A stretch of 64,000 nt of DNA from Phycisphaerales bacterium (GTDB taxonomy: Bacteria; Bacteroidota; Bacteroidia; Chitinophagales; Chitinophagaceae), in the NCBI GenBank assembly GCA_030054025.1, contig JASGCQ010000001.1, forward strand, positions 1-64,000, in the 5' to 3' direction. Both the position numbers and the translations under genes were made by a program. A model generated the notes under the pieces. That model saw nothing but the letters and a program-made list of their open reading frames with translations, did not search any database and was not told where the DNA came from. Below are positions 54,395 through 63,709 of this stretch, one piece after another. Position 1 is the stretch's first letter; every line of letters begins with the position of its first letter.

Positions 54395-54468
54395 CCCGAC
54401 TTCAATAGTTTGGTAGTTTTCTTCCACTCCTTTCATCGGTCGCCAAACAAATATTAATACCAAACAGT

Positions 54469-56121
54469 ATGACAAAATATATCTTCGTTACCGGTGGCGT
54501 TACATCATCGTTGGGCAAAGGCATTATTGCAGCTTCTCTTGCAAAATTGTTACAAGCAAGAGGCTATACCGCAACAATCCAAAAATTTGACCCCTATATC
54601 AATGTAGATCCCGGTACGCTAAATCCTTACGAACATGGAGAATGCTATGTAACCGAAGATGGTGCGGAAACCGATTTGGATTTGGGTCACTACGAACGAT
54701 TTTTAAATACCTATACTTCTCAGGCAAATAATGTTACCACGGGGCGTATTTATCAATATGTTATTAATAAAGAGCGTGAAGGAGCATATTTAGGTCGTAC
54801 CGTACAAGTTATTCCGCATATTACAGACGAAATTAAGCGTCGAATGACCCTTTTGGGTAAAGATAAAAAGTTTAATTTTGTCATTACTGAGCTAGGCGGT
54901 ACTGTAGGTGATATAGAATCTTTGCCTTATATAGAAGCTGTTCGTCAATTGAAATGGGACTTGGGAGAGAAAAATGCAATTGTAGTACACCTGACATTGA
55001 TACCCTACCTAAAGGCAGCCAAAGAGTTAAAAACCAAACCTACACAGCACTCTGTAAAAATGATGAGTGAAAACGGTATCAATCCAGATATCCTTGTTTG
55101 CCGTACCGAAGAACCATTATACAAAGACCTTAAACGTAAAATTGCACAGTTTTGTAATGTTACCGAAGAAGCGGTTATTGAAGCAATGGATGCCGACTCG
55201 ATTTATAGTGTGCCATTGGAAATGATGCGCGAAAAATTGGATGTTACCTGCTTGCAAAAATTAGGAATGCCTTTGGGCAATGAACCTCAATTATTGCGCT
55301 GGAAAGAGTTTTTGAACAAACTTCGTTACCCTAAATCGAAAATTACCGTAGGGCTCATTGGTAAATATGTAGAATTGCAAGATGCTTATAAGTCCATCTT
55401 GGAGGCTTTGATACACTCTGGTGCAGTCAATGAATGCAAAGTAGAAGTACGCAATATTCACTCAGAGTATCTGACCCCACAGAATGTAGTAGAAAAGCTA
55501 CATAATATTGATGCCATTTTAGTTGCTCCAGGTTTTGGTAATAGAGGTATTGAAGGTAAGATTGATGCCATTAGATATGCTCGCGAGCAAAAAATCCCAT
55601 TTTTTGGTATCTGCTTGGGTATGCAAATGGCTTGCGTAGAGTTTGCCAGAAACGTCTTAGGTCATAAAGATGCACATTCTACCGAAATGGATTCCAATAC
55701 AACCAATCCTGTCATCAGCATGATGGAAGATCAGAAGAAAATTGTGAATATGGGAGGTACCATGCGATTGGGTGCCTACGATTGCGAGCTGGAGGCCGGC
55801 AGTTTATCAGCTTCTGCTTATGGTATGACCCATATCAGTGAGCGTCATCGTCATCGTTTCGAATTTAATAACGAATACCTTGAGCAATTTAAAGAGAAGG
55901 GAATGTTGCCTATCGGTAAAAATTTGGAGACGGGTTTGGTAGAGATTATGGAGATTAAAAGTCACCCTTTTTATGTCGCTACTCAGTTTCACCCCGAATA
56001 TAAAAGTACAGTCGAAAATCCCCATCCGCTTTTTGTTTCATTTGTAAAAGCTGCGAAAGAAGCTCAAGAAGCCAAAAAGGAAGCGATTATTGAAACCGAA
56101 TTTGAAAAAATGCCTAAATAA
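54469..56121 (+). CDS. pyrG: CTP synthase
   Basis: A 550-residue enzyme that makes CTP from UTP and glutamine. The synthetase domain (about 1-270) begins with KYIFVTGGVTSSLGKGIIAASLAKLL and includes DPGTLNPYEHGECYVTEDGAETDLDLGHYERF. The glutamine amidotransferase domain (about 295-540) has the GFGNRG oxyanion loop, the catalytic Cys in FFGICLGMQMACVEFAR, and the His/Glu pair in TQFHPEYKS. Length and motifs are normal. It is monocistronic as far as can be seen. Confidence 0.96.
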   Translation: MTKYIFVTGGVTSSLGKGIIAASLAKLLQARGYTATIQKFDPYINVDPGTLNPYEHGECYVTEDGAETDLDLGHYERFLNTYTSQANNVTTGRIYQYVINKEREGAYLGRTVQVIPHITDEIKRRMTLLGKDKKFNFVITELGGTVGDIESLPYIEAVRQLKWDLGEKNAIVVHLTLIPYLKAAKELKTKPTQHSVKMMSENGINPDILVCRTEEPLYKDLKRKIAQFCNVTEEAVIEAMDADSIYSVPLEMMREKLDVTCLQKLGMPLGNEPQLLRWKEFLNKLRYPKSKITVGLIGKYVELQDAYKSILEALIHSGAVNECKVEVRNIHSEYLTPQNVVEKLHNIDAILVAPGFGNRGIEGKIDAIRYAREQKIPFFGICLGMQMACVEFARNVLGHKDAHSTEMDSNTTNPVISMMEDQKKIVNMGGTMRLGAYDCELEAGSLSASAYGMTHISERHRHRFEFNNEYLEQFKEKGMLPIGKNLETGLVEIMEIKSHPFYVATQFHPEYKSTVENPHPLFVSFVKAAKEAQEAKKEAIIETEFEKMPK

Positions 56122-56153
56122 TTTAAAAAAAGACATCTTTTTCGTTTTCTCAC

Positions 56154-56161
56154 TACCTTTG
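56154..56161 (+). promoter_or_regulatory. -7 box upstream of the small Cys lipoprotein
   Basis: TACCTTTG, a perfect TAnnTTTG, 54 bases before the ATG at 56215; no clear TTTG at the expected distance upstream. Confidence 0.45.
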
Positions 56162-56214
56162 GCACGAAATTTGGAATCTCTAAACTAAATTAAAATTTTA
56201 AAAACAAAACAATT

Positions 56215-56670
56215 ATGGCAACATTACGCAAAGTGGCACTTAGTGTCCTATTATCAGTATCAGCACTTTCTACAGTAACAATGACTTCTTGTACAAAAGA
56301 TAGTACCAAAGTTTGTAATTCAGGTTATTATGGTGCAAACTGCGATAGTACTTATGCAGATAAATATCTTGGAACTTATTCCGTTACTGAAACAAAGGAT
56401 GGTGCTGCGAATCCACCTTCTTTTTCTTGCACAGTTTCAAGATCTTCATCTGAACCTGCAAAGTCTATAATCATTAGCAATTTTGGTAACTCGGGTGTTG
56501 CTGTAACTGCAATTGTTGATAACTCTGGTAATATAACAGTTCCTACAACTAACATCACTACTACCAAAACTACATCTGGTACTGGACTTTTAACGGGTAA
56601 AAATATTTCACTTACTTATACTATCAGCGGTAGCGCAACAATCTATGTTGATGCTATGACTCGTCTATAG
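56215..56670 (+). CDS. Small lipoprotein with an EGF-like Cys motif, hypothetical
   Basis: A 151-residue protein with a signal peptide and lipobox at Cys26 (TMTSCTKD). Just after it, CNSGYYGANCDS recalls the tail of an EGF-like repeat, and the rest (about residues 50-150) is Ser/Thr-rich and beta-like, with no enzymatic motif. Many Bacteroidota encode such small lipoproteins with a Cys-rich start, of unknown function. It has a promoter box and its own terminator, so it is probably a single-gene unit. It converges on another lipoprotein gene. Confidence 0.65.
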   Translation: MATLRKVALSVLLSVSALSTVTMTSCTKDSTKVCNSGYYGANCDSTYADKYLGTYSVTETKDGAANPPSFSCTVSRSSSEPAKSIIISNFGNSGVAVTAIVDNSGNITVPTTNITTTKTTSGTGLLTGKNISLTYTISGSATIYVDAMTRL

Positions 56671-56690
56671 ACAAAAAAGAAGACTGAATA

Positions 56691-56724
56691 AAAAAGGTTG
56701 GTTATTCAAATAACCAACCTTTTT
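56691..56724. terminator. Bidirectional terminator between two lipoprotein genes
   Basis: AAAAAGGTTGGTTA and TAACCAACCTTTTT form a perfect 14-bp stem around TTCAAA. The A and T runs suit both strands, and convergent genes end on either side. Confidence 0.9.
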
Positions 56725-56756
56725 CTATTATTTTAATTTATTATTCTAAAGCGCAA

Positions 56757-57176
56757 TTAATCCCACTTAGATTTAGAATCAGTTTTTGATGGGTCGGCTT
56801 TCTTTTCAGTTTTTCCAGCATTATCGTCCCATTTCGATTTTGAATTTGGTGCTGGAGCGGCAGTTGGAGCAGCTTTAGTTGTAGCCTTGTGAGTCACTGC
56901 TTTTTTTGCGGTAGTTGTATGTTTTTCCGCAGCAGCTATTTCTGCTTTTGCAATTGAATCGGCTTTAGCAACCATAGCCAATGAATCACTTACTGCTTTT
57001 TCTTTGGCAGCCATAGCAGCTTCATTTTCAGCTTTCATGGCAGCAGTTGCTGAATCCACTTTTGCTTTAGCCAAGGAGTCTGCATTAATTGGTGCCTCAG
57101 TTGGTTTGGTTTCACCACCGCAAGACGCAAGTGTCAATAGACCACCCGCAGCAAATAATAGAAAGTACTTTTTCAT
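56757..57176 (-). CDS. Ala/Lys-rich lipoprotein with repeated C-terminal SKSKWD motif
   Basis: A 139-residue protein: a signal peptide with lipobox (LTLASCGGE, Cys near residue 19), then a highly charged Ala/Lys/Asp-rich region (DSLAKAKVDSATAAMKAENE and similar) likely to form long helices, then a Lys/Thr/Ala/Pro stretch and a tail with two copies of SKSKWD. The frame is open to 57233, but the ATG at 57176 starts the signal peptide. Such proteins may span the periplasm or coat it; no known domain is seen. Function unknown. Confidence 0.65.
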   Translation of the reverse strand: MKKYFLLFAAGGLLTLASCGGETKPTEAPINADSLAKAKVDSATAAMKAENEAAMAAKEKAVSDSLAMVAKADSIAKAEIAAAEKHTTTAKKAVTHKATTKAAPTAAPAPNSKSKWDDNAGKTEKKADPSKTDSKSKWD

Positions 57177-57369
57177 TGTTTTACAAATTTCGGTAAAAAT
57201 AAAATAGTTCTGCATATAAATAGCAAAGCCCATACCTTTTCATAGAAAAATCTCCTACATCTTTGTTAAAACCCAGATTATACTAAAAGGAAAAGAGTTC
57301 CCTACTTGTAAAACACAAAAAATGAAGACATTTGCATCTTAGTCAATCTATTATCATCTTACATCCACA

Positions 57370-59889
57370 ATGCTAAAGATATCTGAAATATCATCTGCTT
57401 GCCACGCTACTTTGATAGGTAATAAGGCTAATGACACTGCTAATGACACTACCATACGGGAAATCCTCACCGATTCGCGCCAGATTATGGAACCGAACAA
57501 TTTGCTTTTTGTAGCTATTGTCACCCAACGTAGTGACGGACACCAATATATAGCCGACGCATACGCAAAAGGGGGGCGTTGTTTTTTGGTATCAGAAGAT
57601 ATCGCTTACCACCTTTTCCCCGATGGAGTTTTTTTGTTGGTAAATGACACCGTTGCTGCTTTGCAATTATTGGCATATACTATTCGTCAACGGTTTCAGA
57701 TACCTGTAATCGGTATCACAGGCAGCAATGGTAAGACAATCGTCAAAGAATGGCTTAATCATTTGCTCGGCAATTCATTTAATATTGTTCGTAGTCCTAA
57801 AAGCTATAATTCTCAAATTGGAGTACCATTGTCTGTATGGCAAATGACCCAAGAGCATGATTTAGGTATTTTTGAAGCAGGTATTTCGCAAGTAGGTGAA
57901 ATGGAATTGCTCGAAAAGATAATCTGCCCAACGATAGGGATCTTTACCAATGTCGGTGAAGCGCACAACCAAGGTTTTGTCAATACGCATCAGAAAATAA
58001 ACGAAAAGCTACAATTGTTTAGGCATTCGGATTGGCTGATTTATTGTAGCGATTATGATGACCTTCATGAATGTGTTGCCCTATTTGTGCAAACGCTCAA
58101 AGCGAATGCAAAAAGGGATTTACAACTCTTTTCGTGGTCGTATAAGCATAATGCTAATCTGCAAATCAAATCGGTAGATAAGTCTGAAGGGCGAACGACC
58201 ATAGAAGGAATCTTTGAAAGCAAAATTGTGAGTATTTCCATTCCATACACTGATGCTGCTTCTATTGAGAATGCCATCAATTGTTGGTGCGTGTTATTGC
58301 AGTTGAATATTGACGAACAACAAATAAAAGAGGGCATGGCTTCGCTCAAGCCTATAGCCATGCGCTTAGAGTTATTGCAGGGAGATAATAATTGTATATT
58401 GATTAATGACTCCTACAATTCAGACTTTAAATCATTGAATATAGGCCTTGACATGCTCAATCAGCAAAAACAACAAAAAACAAAGACTGTTTTTTTAAGT
58501 GATTTTCAGCAAACAGGTCGTTCTGATAAGGCTTTGTATTCCGAAGTAGCAGAATTACTCAAAGAAAAAAATATAGAGCGACTGTTTGCAATTGGAGATT
58601 CGCTGATGCAGAATAAAGGCGTCTTCAATTCCTCCAAAACGATTGAAACCCATTTTTTTGTCGATACAGAAAGTTTTTTAAAACAATTTTATCAATTTTC
58701 TTTCGAAGACGAAGCAATATTATTCAAAGGTTCACGCAGCTTCGCTTTCGAAAAAATCATCCTTTTGCTCGAACAAAAGATTCATCAAACCATTATGACG
58801 GTGAATCTTTCTGCATTACGCAACAATTTAGATGCTTTTCGTCGTAGGCTTAAACCTAATGTAAAGACAATGGCAATGGTCAAAGCCTCCTCTTATGGAA
58901 GTGGGGGTTACGAAGTTGCCAATGTGCTTAAAGAGGCGAATCTGGACTATCTTACTGTAGCTTATGCGGATGAGGGTGTTGCCTTGCGTAGAGCAAAAAT
59001 TGATTTGCCCATTATGGTGATGAGTCCTTCCACCGAGTCTTTTGACCGAATGATATTATGGAATTTAGAACCTGAAATCTTTAATCTACGTTCTTTACAC
59101 CAATTTATAGCTGTGGCACGCAAATTAGCCGTCCAGCATTATCCCATCCACATCAAGTTGGATACTGGGATGCATCGTCTTGGTTTTGTGTCTGATGAAA
59201 TTGATGCACTTTTGACACATATCGGTCAAGAATCATGCCTTAGAGTGGTTAGTATTTTTAGTCATTTAGCTGCATCAGATGATGTTGCTTTTGAAGAATT
59301 TACTCATCAACAAGCACTGGCATTTCAGCAGATGAGTACAAAAATTAGCGATGCTTTGGGTTATCAACCACTACTTCATTTATGCAATACTGCTGGTATT
59401 GTTTTATATCCGCAATATCATTTTGACATGGTACGCCTGGGGCTTGGTCTGTATGGCATAGATGGCAGCGGCACACTCAATAATCAATTACAACAAATTA
59501 GTACGCTACGTACTACAATTGCACAAATTAAGCAGATATCCGCAGGAGAAACTATAGGCTATAGCAGAAGGGGTAAGGTCACAAATGATATGCGCATAGC
59601 TACCGTCTGTATCGGCTATGCCGATGGTTATCCTCGAGCCCTTAGCAATGGTGGTGAGGCTTATGTAATGATTAACAATAAGCCTGCAAAATTGATTGGC
59701 AGTATCGCAATGGATATGTGCATGGCGGATATTACTGATATAGATGCCGTACAAGAAGGCGATGAAGTTATTGTTTTTGGCAATGCTTTGCCCATACAAC
59801 AAGTTGCCATCTGGGCGGGTACTATTCCTTACGAAATAATGACGAGCATTTCGCAACGTGTGAAACGGGTATATGTAAATGAGGGTTAA
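57370..59889 (+). CDS. MurF-alanine racemase fusion protein
   Basis: An 839-residue two-domain enzyme. Residues 1-470 form a MurF-like ligase with the P-loop GSNGKTIVK at about residue 118, the FEAGISQVGEMELL segment in place of the usual VIEMG, and LINDSYNSDF at about residue 344. From residue 476 (MTVNLSALRNNLDAF) runs a PLP-dependent alanine racemase: the cofactor Lys in MAMVKASSYGSGG, HIKLDTGMHRLGF, GLGLYGI and the catalytic Tyr in ETIGYSRRGKV. Such fusions are common in Bacteroidota. D-Ala made by the racemase serves peptidoglycan synthesis. Because a normal murF is also present, the fused ligase half may be regulatory or specialised; its motif is slightly altered. Confidence 0.9.
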   Translation: MLKISEISSACHATLIGNKANDTANDTTIREILTDSRQIMEPNNLLFVAIVTQRSDGHQYIADAYAKGGRCFLVSEDIAYHLFPDGVFLLVNDTVAALQLLAYTIRQRFQIPVIGITGSNGKTIVKEWLNHLLGNSFNIVRSPKSYNSQIGVPLSVWQMTQEHDLGIFEAGISQVGEMELLEKIICPTIGIFTNVGEAHNQGFVNTHQKINEKLQLFRHSDWLIYCSDYDDLHECVALFVQTLKANAKRDLQLFSWSYKHNANLQIKSVDKSEGRTTIEGIFESKIVSISIPYTDAASIENAINCWCVLLQLNIDEQQIKEGMASLKPIAMRLELLQGDNNCILINDSYNSDFKSLNIGLDMLNQQKQQKTKTVFLSDFQQTGRSDKALYSEVAELLKEKNIERLFAIGDSLMQNKGVFNSSKTIETHFFVDTESFLKQFYQFSFEDEAILFKGSRSFAFEKIILLLEQKIHQTIMTVNLSALRNNLDAFRRRLKPNVKTMAMVKASSYGSGGYEVANVLKEANLDYLTVAYADEGVALRRAKIDLPIMVMSPSTESFDRMILWNLEPEIFNLRSLHQFIAVARKLAVQHYPIHIKLDTGMHRLGFVSDEIDALLTHIGQESCLRVVSIFSHLAASDDVAFEEFTHQQALAFQQMSTKISDALGYQPLLHLCNTAGIVLYPQYHFDMVRLGLGLYGIDGSGTLNNQLQQISTLRTTIAQIKQISAGETIGYSRRGKVTNDMRIATVCIGYADGYPRALSNGGEAYVMINNKPAKLIGSIAMDMCMADITDIDAVQEGDEVIVFGNALPIQQVAIWAGTIPYEIMTSISQRVKRVYVNEG

Positions 59890-59890
59890 A

Positions 59891-59920
59891 ATAAAAAAGA
59901 GCGACACTACAGTCGCTCCT
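59891..59920 (-). terminator. Rho-independent terminator after lolA
   Basis: GAGCGAC and GTCGCTC pair around ACTACA; on the minus strand the stem is followed by TTTTTTATTTT. It lies 28 bases after the lolA stop and also just past the murF-alr stop. Confidence 0.82.
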
Positions 59921-59947
59921 TGCATCATTAAAATCTTTGTCAATTAA

Positions 59948-60598
59948 TTACCTTAAATCTACGACTTCAATACCTTTATAAGCTTTGGGGTCGAAGAAGA
60001 AAAGTTTGTCTTCTACAGGCGCATTGCCTGAGAAGTTGCTAATGGTGTAAGTGTAATGATTGCCATTTTTTTCGGTAATGCTACCACCGGCAATAGTATT
60101 TGTAGCTTTATCAACCAATATTTCTACTTGTTTAAACTGTTTGCTCGTATTGACGGGTGTTAGTTCAATGGCATCACAAATTTTGCCACCTGATTTTTTT
60201 GTACCAATATATCGGTACTTATACTCTTTGTCGTAAAAATTAGTGATGAGTTTTGTGGGTGAAATCGTTTGTTCGTTGGGATTATAATTACTGATTTGTA
60301 CTTCATTATTGTCTTTGATATAAGTCCAAACCGTTTTATTATCACAGATAATTTCTTGTCCTTGAATGCTGATACGATACTTACTGCCCTTCATATAAAA
60401 AGTTCCGATTTTGCTTTGCTTTGTTTTGCCATTAGCACTACTGAGGTTAAGACTGAAGTTGGATTTCATAGATTTGAAACTATTTGCCTTTTTGGTAACA
60501 GCATCCAGAATGCTTTTGGCTTTGGCATCATCTTGTGCTGTGGCTGATTGAGTGATAGCAATGAGTCCGATACTTAGAATTCCGATTAGTTTTTTCAT
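59948..60598 (-). CDS. lolA: LolA-like outer membrane lipoprotein carrier
   Basis: A 216-residue periplasmic protein with a signal peptide ending QSATAQ. The body has the LolA fold pattern: FKSMKSNFSLNLSS, GTFYMKGSKYRISIQGQEIICDNKTVWTYI and the closing KLFFFDPKAYKGIEVVDLR. LolA ferries lipoproteins from the LolCDE transporter to the outer membrane; GldJ, PstS-like and other lipoproteins in this window are possible clients. It is read after ftsK with 67 bases between them and may share its message. Confidence 0.88.
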   Translation of the reverse strand: MKKLIGILSIGLIAITQSATAQDDAKAKSILDAVTKKANSFKSMKSNFSLNLSSANGKTKQSKIGTFYMKGSKYRISIQGQEIICDNKTVWTYIKDNNEVQISNYNPNEQTISPTKLITNFYDKEYKYRYIGTKKSGGKICDAIELTPVNTSKQFKQVEILVDKATNTIAGGSITEKNGNHYTYTISNFSGNAPVEDKLFFFDPKAYKGIEVVDLR

Positions 60599-60665
60599 TT
60601 GCTCTTGTCGAAAATAGATGGTTTTTTAATTGAGATAATTTCTTGTAGGTAAAGATGCATCAAGT

Positions 60666-63215
60666 TTAAAGATAAGCCTCCAATTCGGACTCCGTTTTAA
60701 CATACACTTCACGGGATTTGCTACCCACAGCAGGGCCAACAATGCCTGCCGCTTCAATCTGATCCATGATACGTCCTGCACGGTTGTAGCCTAGATTTAG
60801 CCTGCGTTGCAGATTAGAGGTAGAGCCACTTTGCGATTGCACAATCAAACGAGCGCATTCTTCAAATAACTCATCTCTATTGCCAATCTCCAATACTTTG
60901 CCGCTACCTCCACCATCTTCACCCTCATATTCGGGCAATTCAAAGGCCGAAGGATAACCACGTTGTTGACCAATAAATTCTACGATTTTTTCTACTTCGG
61001 GCGTATCAACAAAAGCACATTGTAAACGTAATAATTCACTGCCATGACTAATCAACATATCACCTCTACCAACCAACTGTTCCGCACCACCACTATCCAA
61101 GATTGTTCGTGAATCTACTTTCGCAGACACTTTAAAGGCGATGCGGGCAGGGAAATTTGCTTTGATAGTACCTGTGATAACATTCACAGAAGGGCGTTGT
61201 GTTGCTACTATTAAATGTATGCCGACTGCTCTTGCCAATTGAGCCAATCGTGCGATAGGCATTTCGACTTCTTTGCCCGCAGTCATAATCAAATCGGCAA
61301 ATTCATCAACCACAAGAACGATGAAGGGCAAATATTTATGACCTTTCTCTGGGTTGAGCCTGCGGCTGATAAATTTCTCGTTGTATTCTTTGATGTTGCG
61401 TGTGCCTGCTTCTTTGAGCAATTCGTAGCGATTGTCCATCTCAATACACAAGGCGTTCAGCGTGTTGATTACCTTTTTAGTATCAGTAATGATTGCGTCT
61501 TCTTCGTTGGGTAATTTAGCCAAAAAGTGCTTTTCGATGAGCTTATAAACAGACAATTCAACTTTTTTGGGATCTACCATCACAAATTTTAATTGCGATG
61601 GATGTTTTTTGTACAAGAGCGATACCAATACCGCATTTATCCCTACAGATTTACCCTGTCCGGTAGCACCTGCCATCAATAAGTGAGGCATTGTAGCGAG
61701 GTCAACAATATAATTTTCGTTATCAATTTTTTTACCCAAAGCAATAGGTAAGCTCATTTTGTTGTTCACGAATTTCTCGCTGCTCAACAAGGCGCGCATA
61801 GATACTATTTGCTTATTGGCATTGGGTACCTCAATTCCAATGGTGCCCTTGCCTGGAATAGGGGCAATAATACGAATGCCAAGCGCAGCCAAATTAAGTG
61901 CAATGTCATCTTCTAAGTTCCTTATTTTGGATATGCGCACACCTTCTGCAGGAACAATTTCATACAAGGTAACGGTGGGCCCTACTGTAGCACTAATGCG
62001 CTGTATTTCTATACCGAAACTACGAAGTGTGCTGATGATTTGATTTTTGTTTTTTTCGAGTTCCTCTTTGTCAATAGATATAGTTTCTTGAGCACGATCT
62101 TCGAGCAGGTCGAGCGTAGGGAATTTATAACTGGGTAAATCCAATTCTGGCGCGTAGGGTTCATTGCTTTGTATGCTGATACGCCCGCTTGCAGGCACTT
62201 CAAGAGCTTGTTCTACCTCAGGTTGTTTTACCTCGAAAGAAAAATCAGGTTCATTATTTGCTGTTGATTTTATCTTTTCTTTTTCAGGAAAGGCAAATTC
62301 AAAATCGCTGTCTTCTTCCGATGTCCCAATTGCAGGACTCTCTACCCCTTCCTCTTCAATGTCAACAATAGGCTCAGGTTTTTTTTCAGAAAGACTAAAA
62401 GCGGTAGCTTCTGAAGCTGCATTTGCAAAACGGTCATTTATATTGCCAAATACTTTTTGTCCTTCAATCTCGCTATGGGTATCTTCACCATTTATCTCTG
62501 GCTCATTTGTTTCCACGTTTTTAGATGCTGTATTGATAAGCCCTTCTTCTTTATCTTTCGAAAGTACGTTCGTCAAACTACTACCCATGGCAGCGGCCTT
62601 GCTTCTTGCACTATAAATCATCGGTCGGATGTCTAAAGAAAAAACAATGAAGGATACCAAGCATACTGTTGAAAAAAGAATAAGCCCCGTACCCAATTTG
62701 CCAATAAGTCCGTTGAGAAAAGCGATAGACTCATTGCCCCAAGCACCGCCCCAAGCAAAATCTGTTTCGGGAAATAAAAATGATAAGGTAGGGGCGGCAA
62801 TGAGCAAAATCAAACAAACCCAACGCAAATATTTACCCAGATGCGACAATCTTTTGCCATATACTAAATACAAGCCCCACAAGCAAAGCCAAAAGCCAAT
62901 AATCAACGATGCAATGCCGATGCTTTTATACACCAATGCATGGCTCACTAATGCCCCCAGTCTGCCACCCCAATTCGTGATAATACTCTCCTTGTTGGCA
63001 AGAAATGACCACGCATTATGACTGCCTAATAGCTGATCCTGATCTGCTTTCCAAGTGAAAAAATAACTAACAATAGAAAATGTAACAAAAGAACCTAACA
63101 GAAGGATTATAGTGCCTAAAATCAATCGGAATTGTCGTTTTTTGTCAGTGGGTTCAGTTGCTATTGCTTGCTTAGAGTTCGAACTTTCTTTTGTTTTTTT
63201 AGAATTTGTAGCCAT
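60666..63215 (-). CDS. ftsK: DNA translocase FtsK/SpoIIIE
   Basis: An 849-residue protein. About four transmembrane helices lie in residues 30-200, an acidic linker follows (about 215-370), and the motor domain covers the rest: Walker A GATGQGKSVG at about residue 504, Walker B LVVDEFADLI, ATQRPSVNVITG, and a C-terminal winged-helix gamma domain (LQRRLNLGYNRAGRIMDQIE) that reads orientation sequences in the chromosome. FtsK moves DNA during division and activates dimer resolution. The frame is open to 63374, but the ATG at 63215 (ATNSKKTKESS) is the likely start, since the residues before it look non-coding. Confidence 0.94.
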   Translation of the reverse strand: MATNSKKTKESSNSKQAIATEPTDKKRQFRLILGTIILLLGSFVTFSIVSYFFTWKADQDQLLGSHNAWSFLANKESIITNWGGRLGALVSHALVYKSIGIASLIIGFWLCLWGLYLVYGKRLSHLGKYLRWVCLILLIAAPTLSFLFPETDFAWGGAWGNESIAFLNGLIGKLGTGLILFSTVCLVSFIVFSLDIRPMIYSARSKAAAMGSSLTNVLSKDKEEGLINTASKNVETNEPEINGEDTHSEIEGQKVFGNINDRFANAASEATAFSLSEKKPEPIVDIEEEGVESPAIGTSEEDSDFEFAFPEKEKIKSTANNEPDFSFEVKQPEVEQALEVPASGRISIQSNEPYAPELDLPSYKFPTLDLLEDRAQETISIDKEELEKNKNQIISTLRSFGIEIQRISATVGPTVTLYEIVPAEGVRISKIRNLEDDIALNLAALGIRIIAPIPGKGTIGIEVPNANKQIVSMRALLSSEKFVNNKMSLPIALGKKIDNENYIVDLATMPHLLMAGATGQGKSVGINAVLVSLLYKKHPSQLKFVMVDPKKVELSVYKLIEKHFLAKLPNEEDAIITDTKKVINTLNALCIEMDNRYELLKEAGTRNIKEYNEKFISRRLNPEKGHKYLPFIVLVVDEFADLIMTAGKEVEMPIARLAQLARAVGIHLIVATQRPSVNVITGTIKANFPARIAFKVSAKVDSRTILDSGGAEQLVGRGDMLISHGSELLRLQCAFVDTPEVEKIVEFIGQQRGYPSAFELPEYEGEDGGGSGKVLEIGNRDELFEECARLIVQSQSGSTSNLQRRLNLGYNRAGRIMDQIEAAGIVGPAVGSKSREVYVKTESELEAYL

Positions 63216-63709
63216 ATTCTTTAATAGAAGAACTACAAATGTAAAACTTTGTTTAGGATTTAACACGTCTGCATGTTTAGTTGCTATAAAACGATTATAC
63301 CGCAATATTTTTATTTTTAACAAAAACAATTGCTTGGCAAATAAAAAAACTACTTTTGGAAAATTGATTGTCAAAACCCAACCATTGATAAGGAGCTACT
63401 GTCTATCCAATGGTATGGGCTTCAAGATTCAAATGTTTTGAGACATAGCAATGAAAATGACAGCTTTTTAACCATATTCGTGAGTCAAATAATTGAGTTC
63501 AAATAAAAAAATATTAGTCAATTCATTGCAACTTTCAAAAAAAGCCGTATTTTGAACCGCAGTTGTGTACGAAATTGTGAAGATTTGAGCGAATTAAAAG
63601 TTAAATTAGTAGTGTGGAAGTATTGATTTTATTGTATTCTAGCACTGCTTGTTGTTAATAAAAATTAAAAAATAAACGCTTTTACAGTAATATTTTTAAG
63701 GAAGAAACC
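63216..63709. promoter_or_regulatory. Divergent ftsK-porP/sprF region with promoter and hairpin
   Basis: 494 bases without a supported gene. A plus-strand promoter is likely: ATTG (63329-63332), 18 bases, TACTTTTG (63351-63358), with a start near 63365. That would give the porP/sprF-like gene a 345-base leader. Inside it, ACCATTGATA (63381-63390) and TATCCAATGGT (63404-63414) form a stem with one bulged base and a 13-base loop. Only very short frames follow (for example from 63411), so a structured leader or small RNA is more plausible than a protein. Confidence 0.45.

Noticed and set aside
63112..63441. A 109-codon plus-strand frame over the ftsK start
   Set aside because: Half of it is antisense to ftsK codons and the rest covers the promoter; composition is not protein-like.
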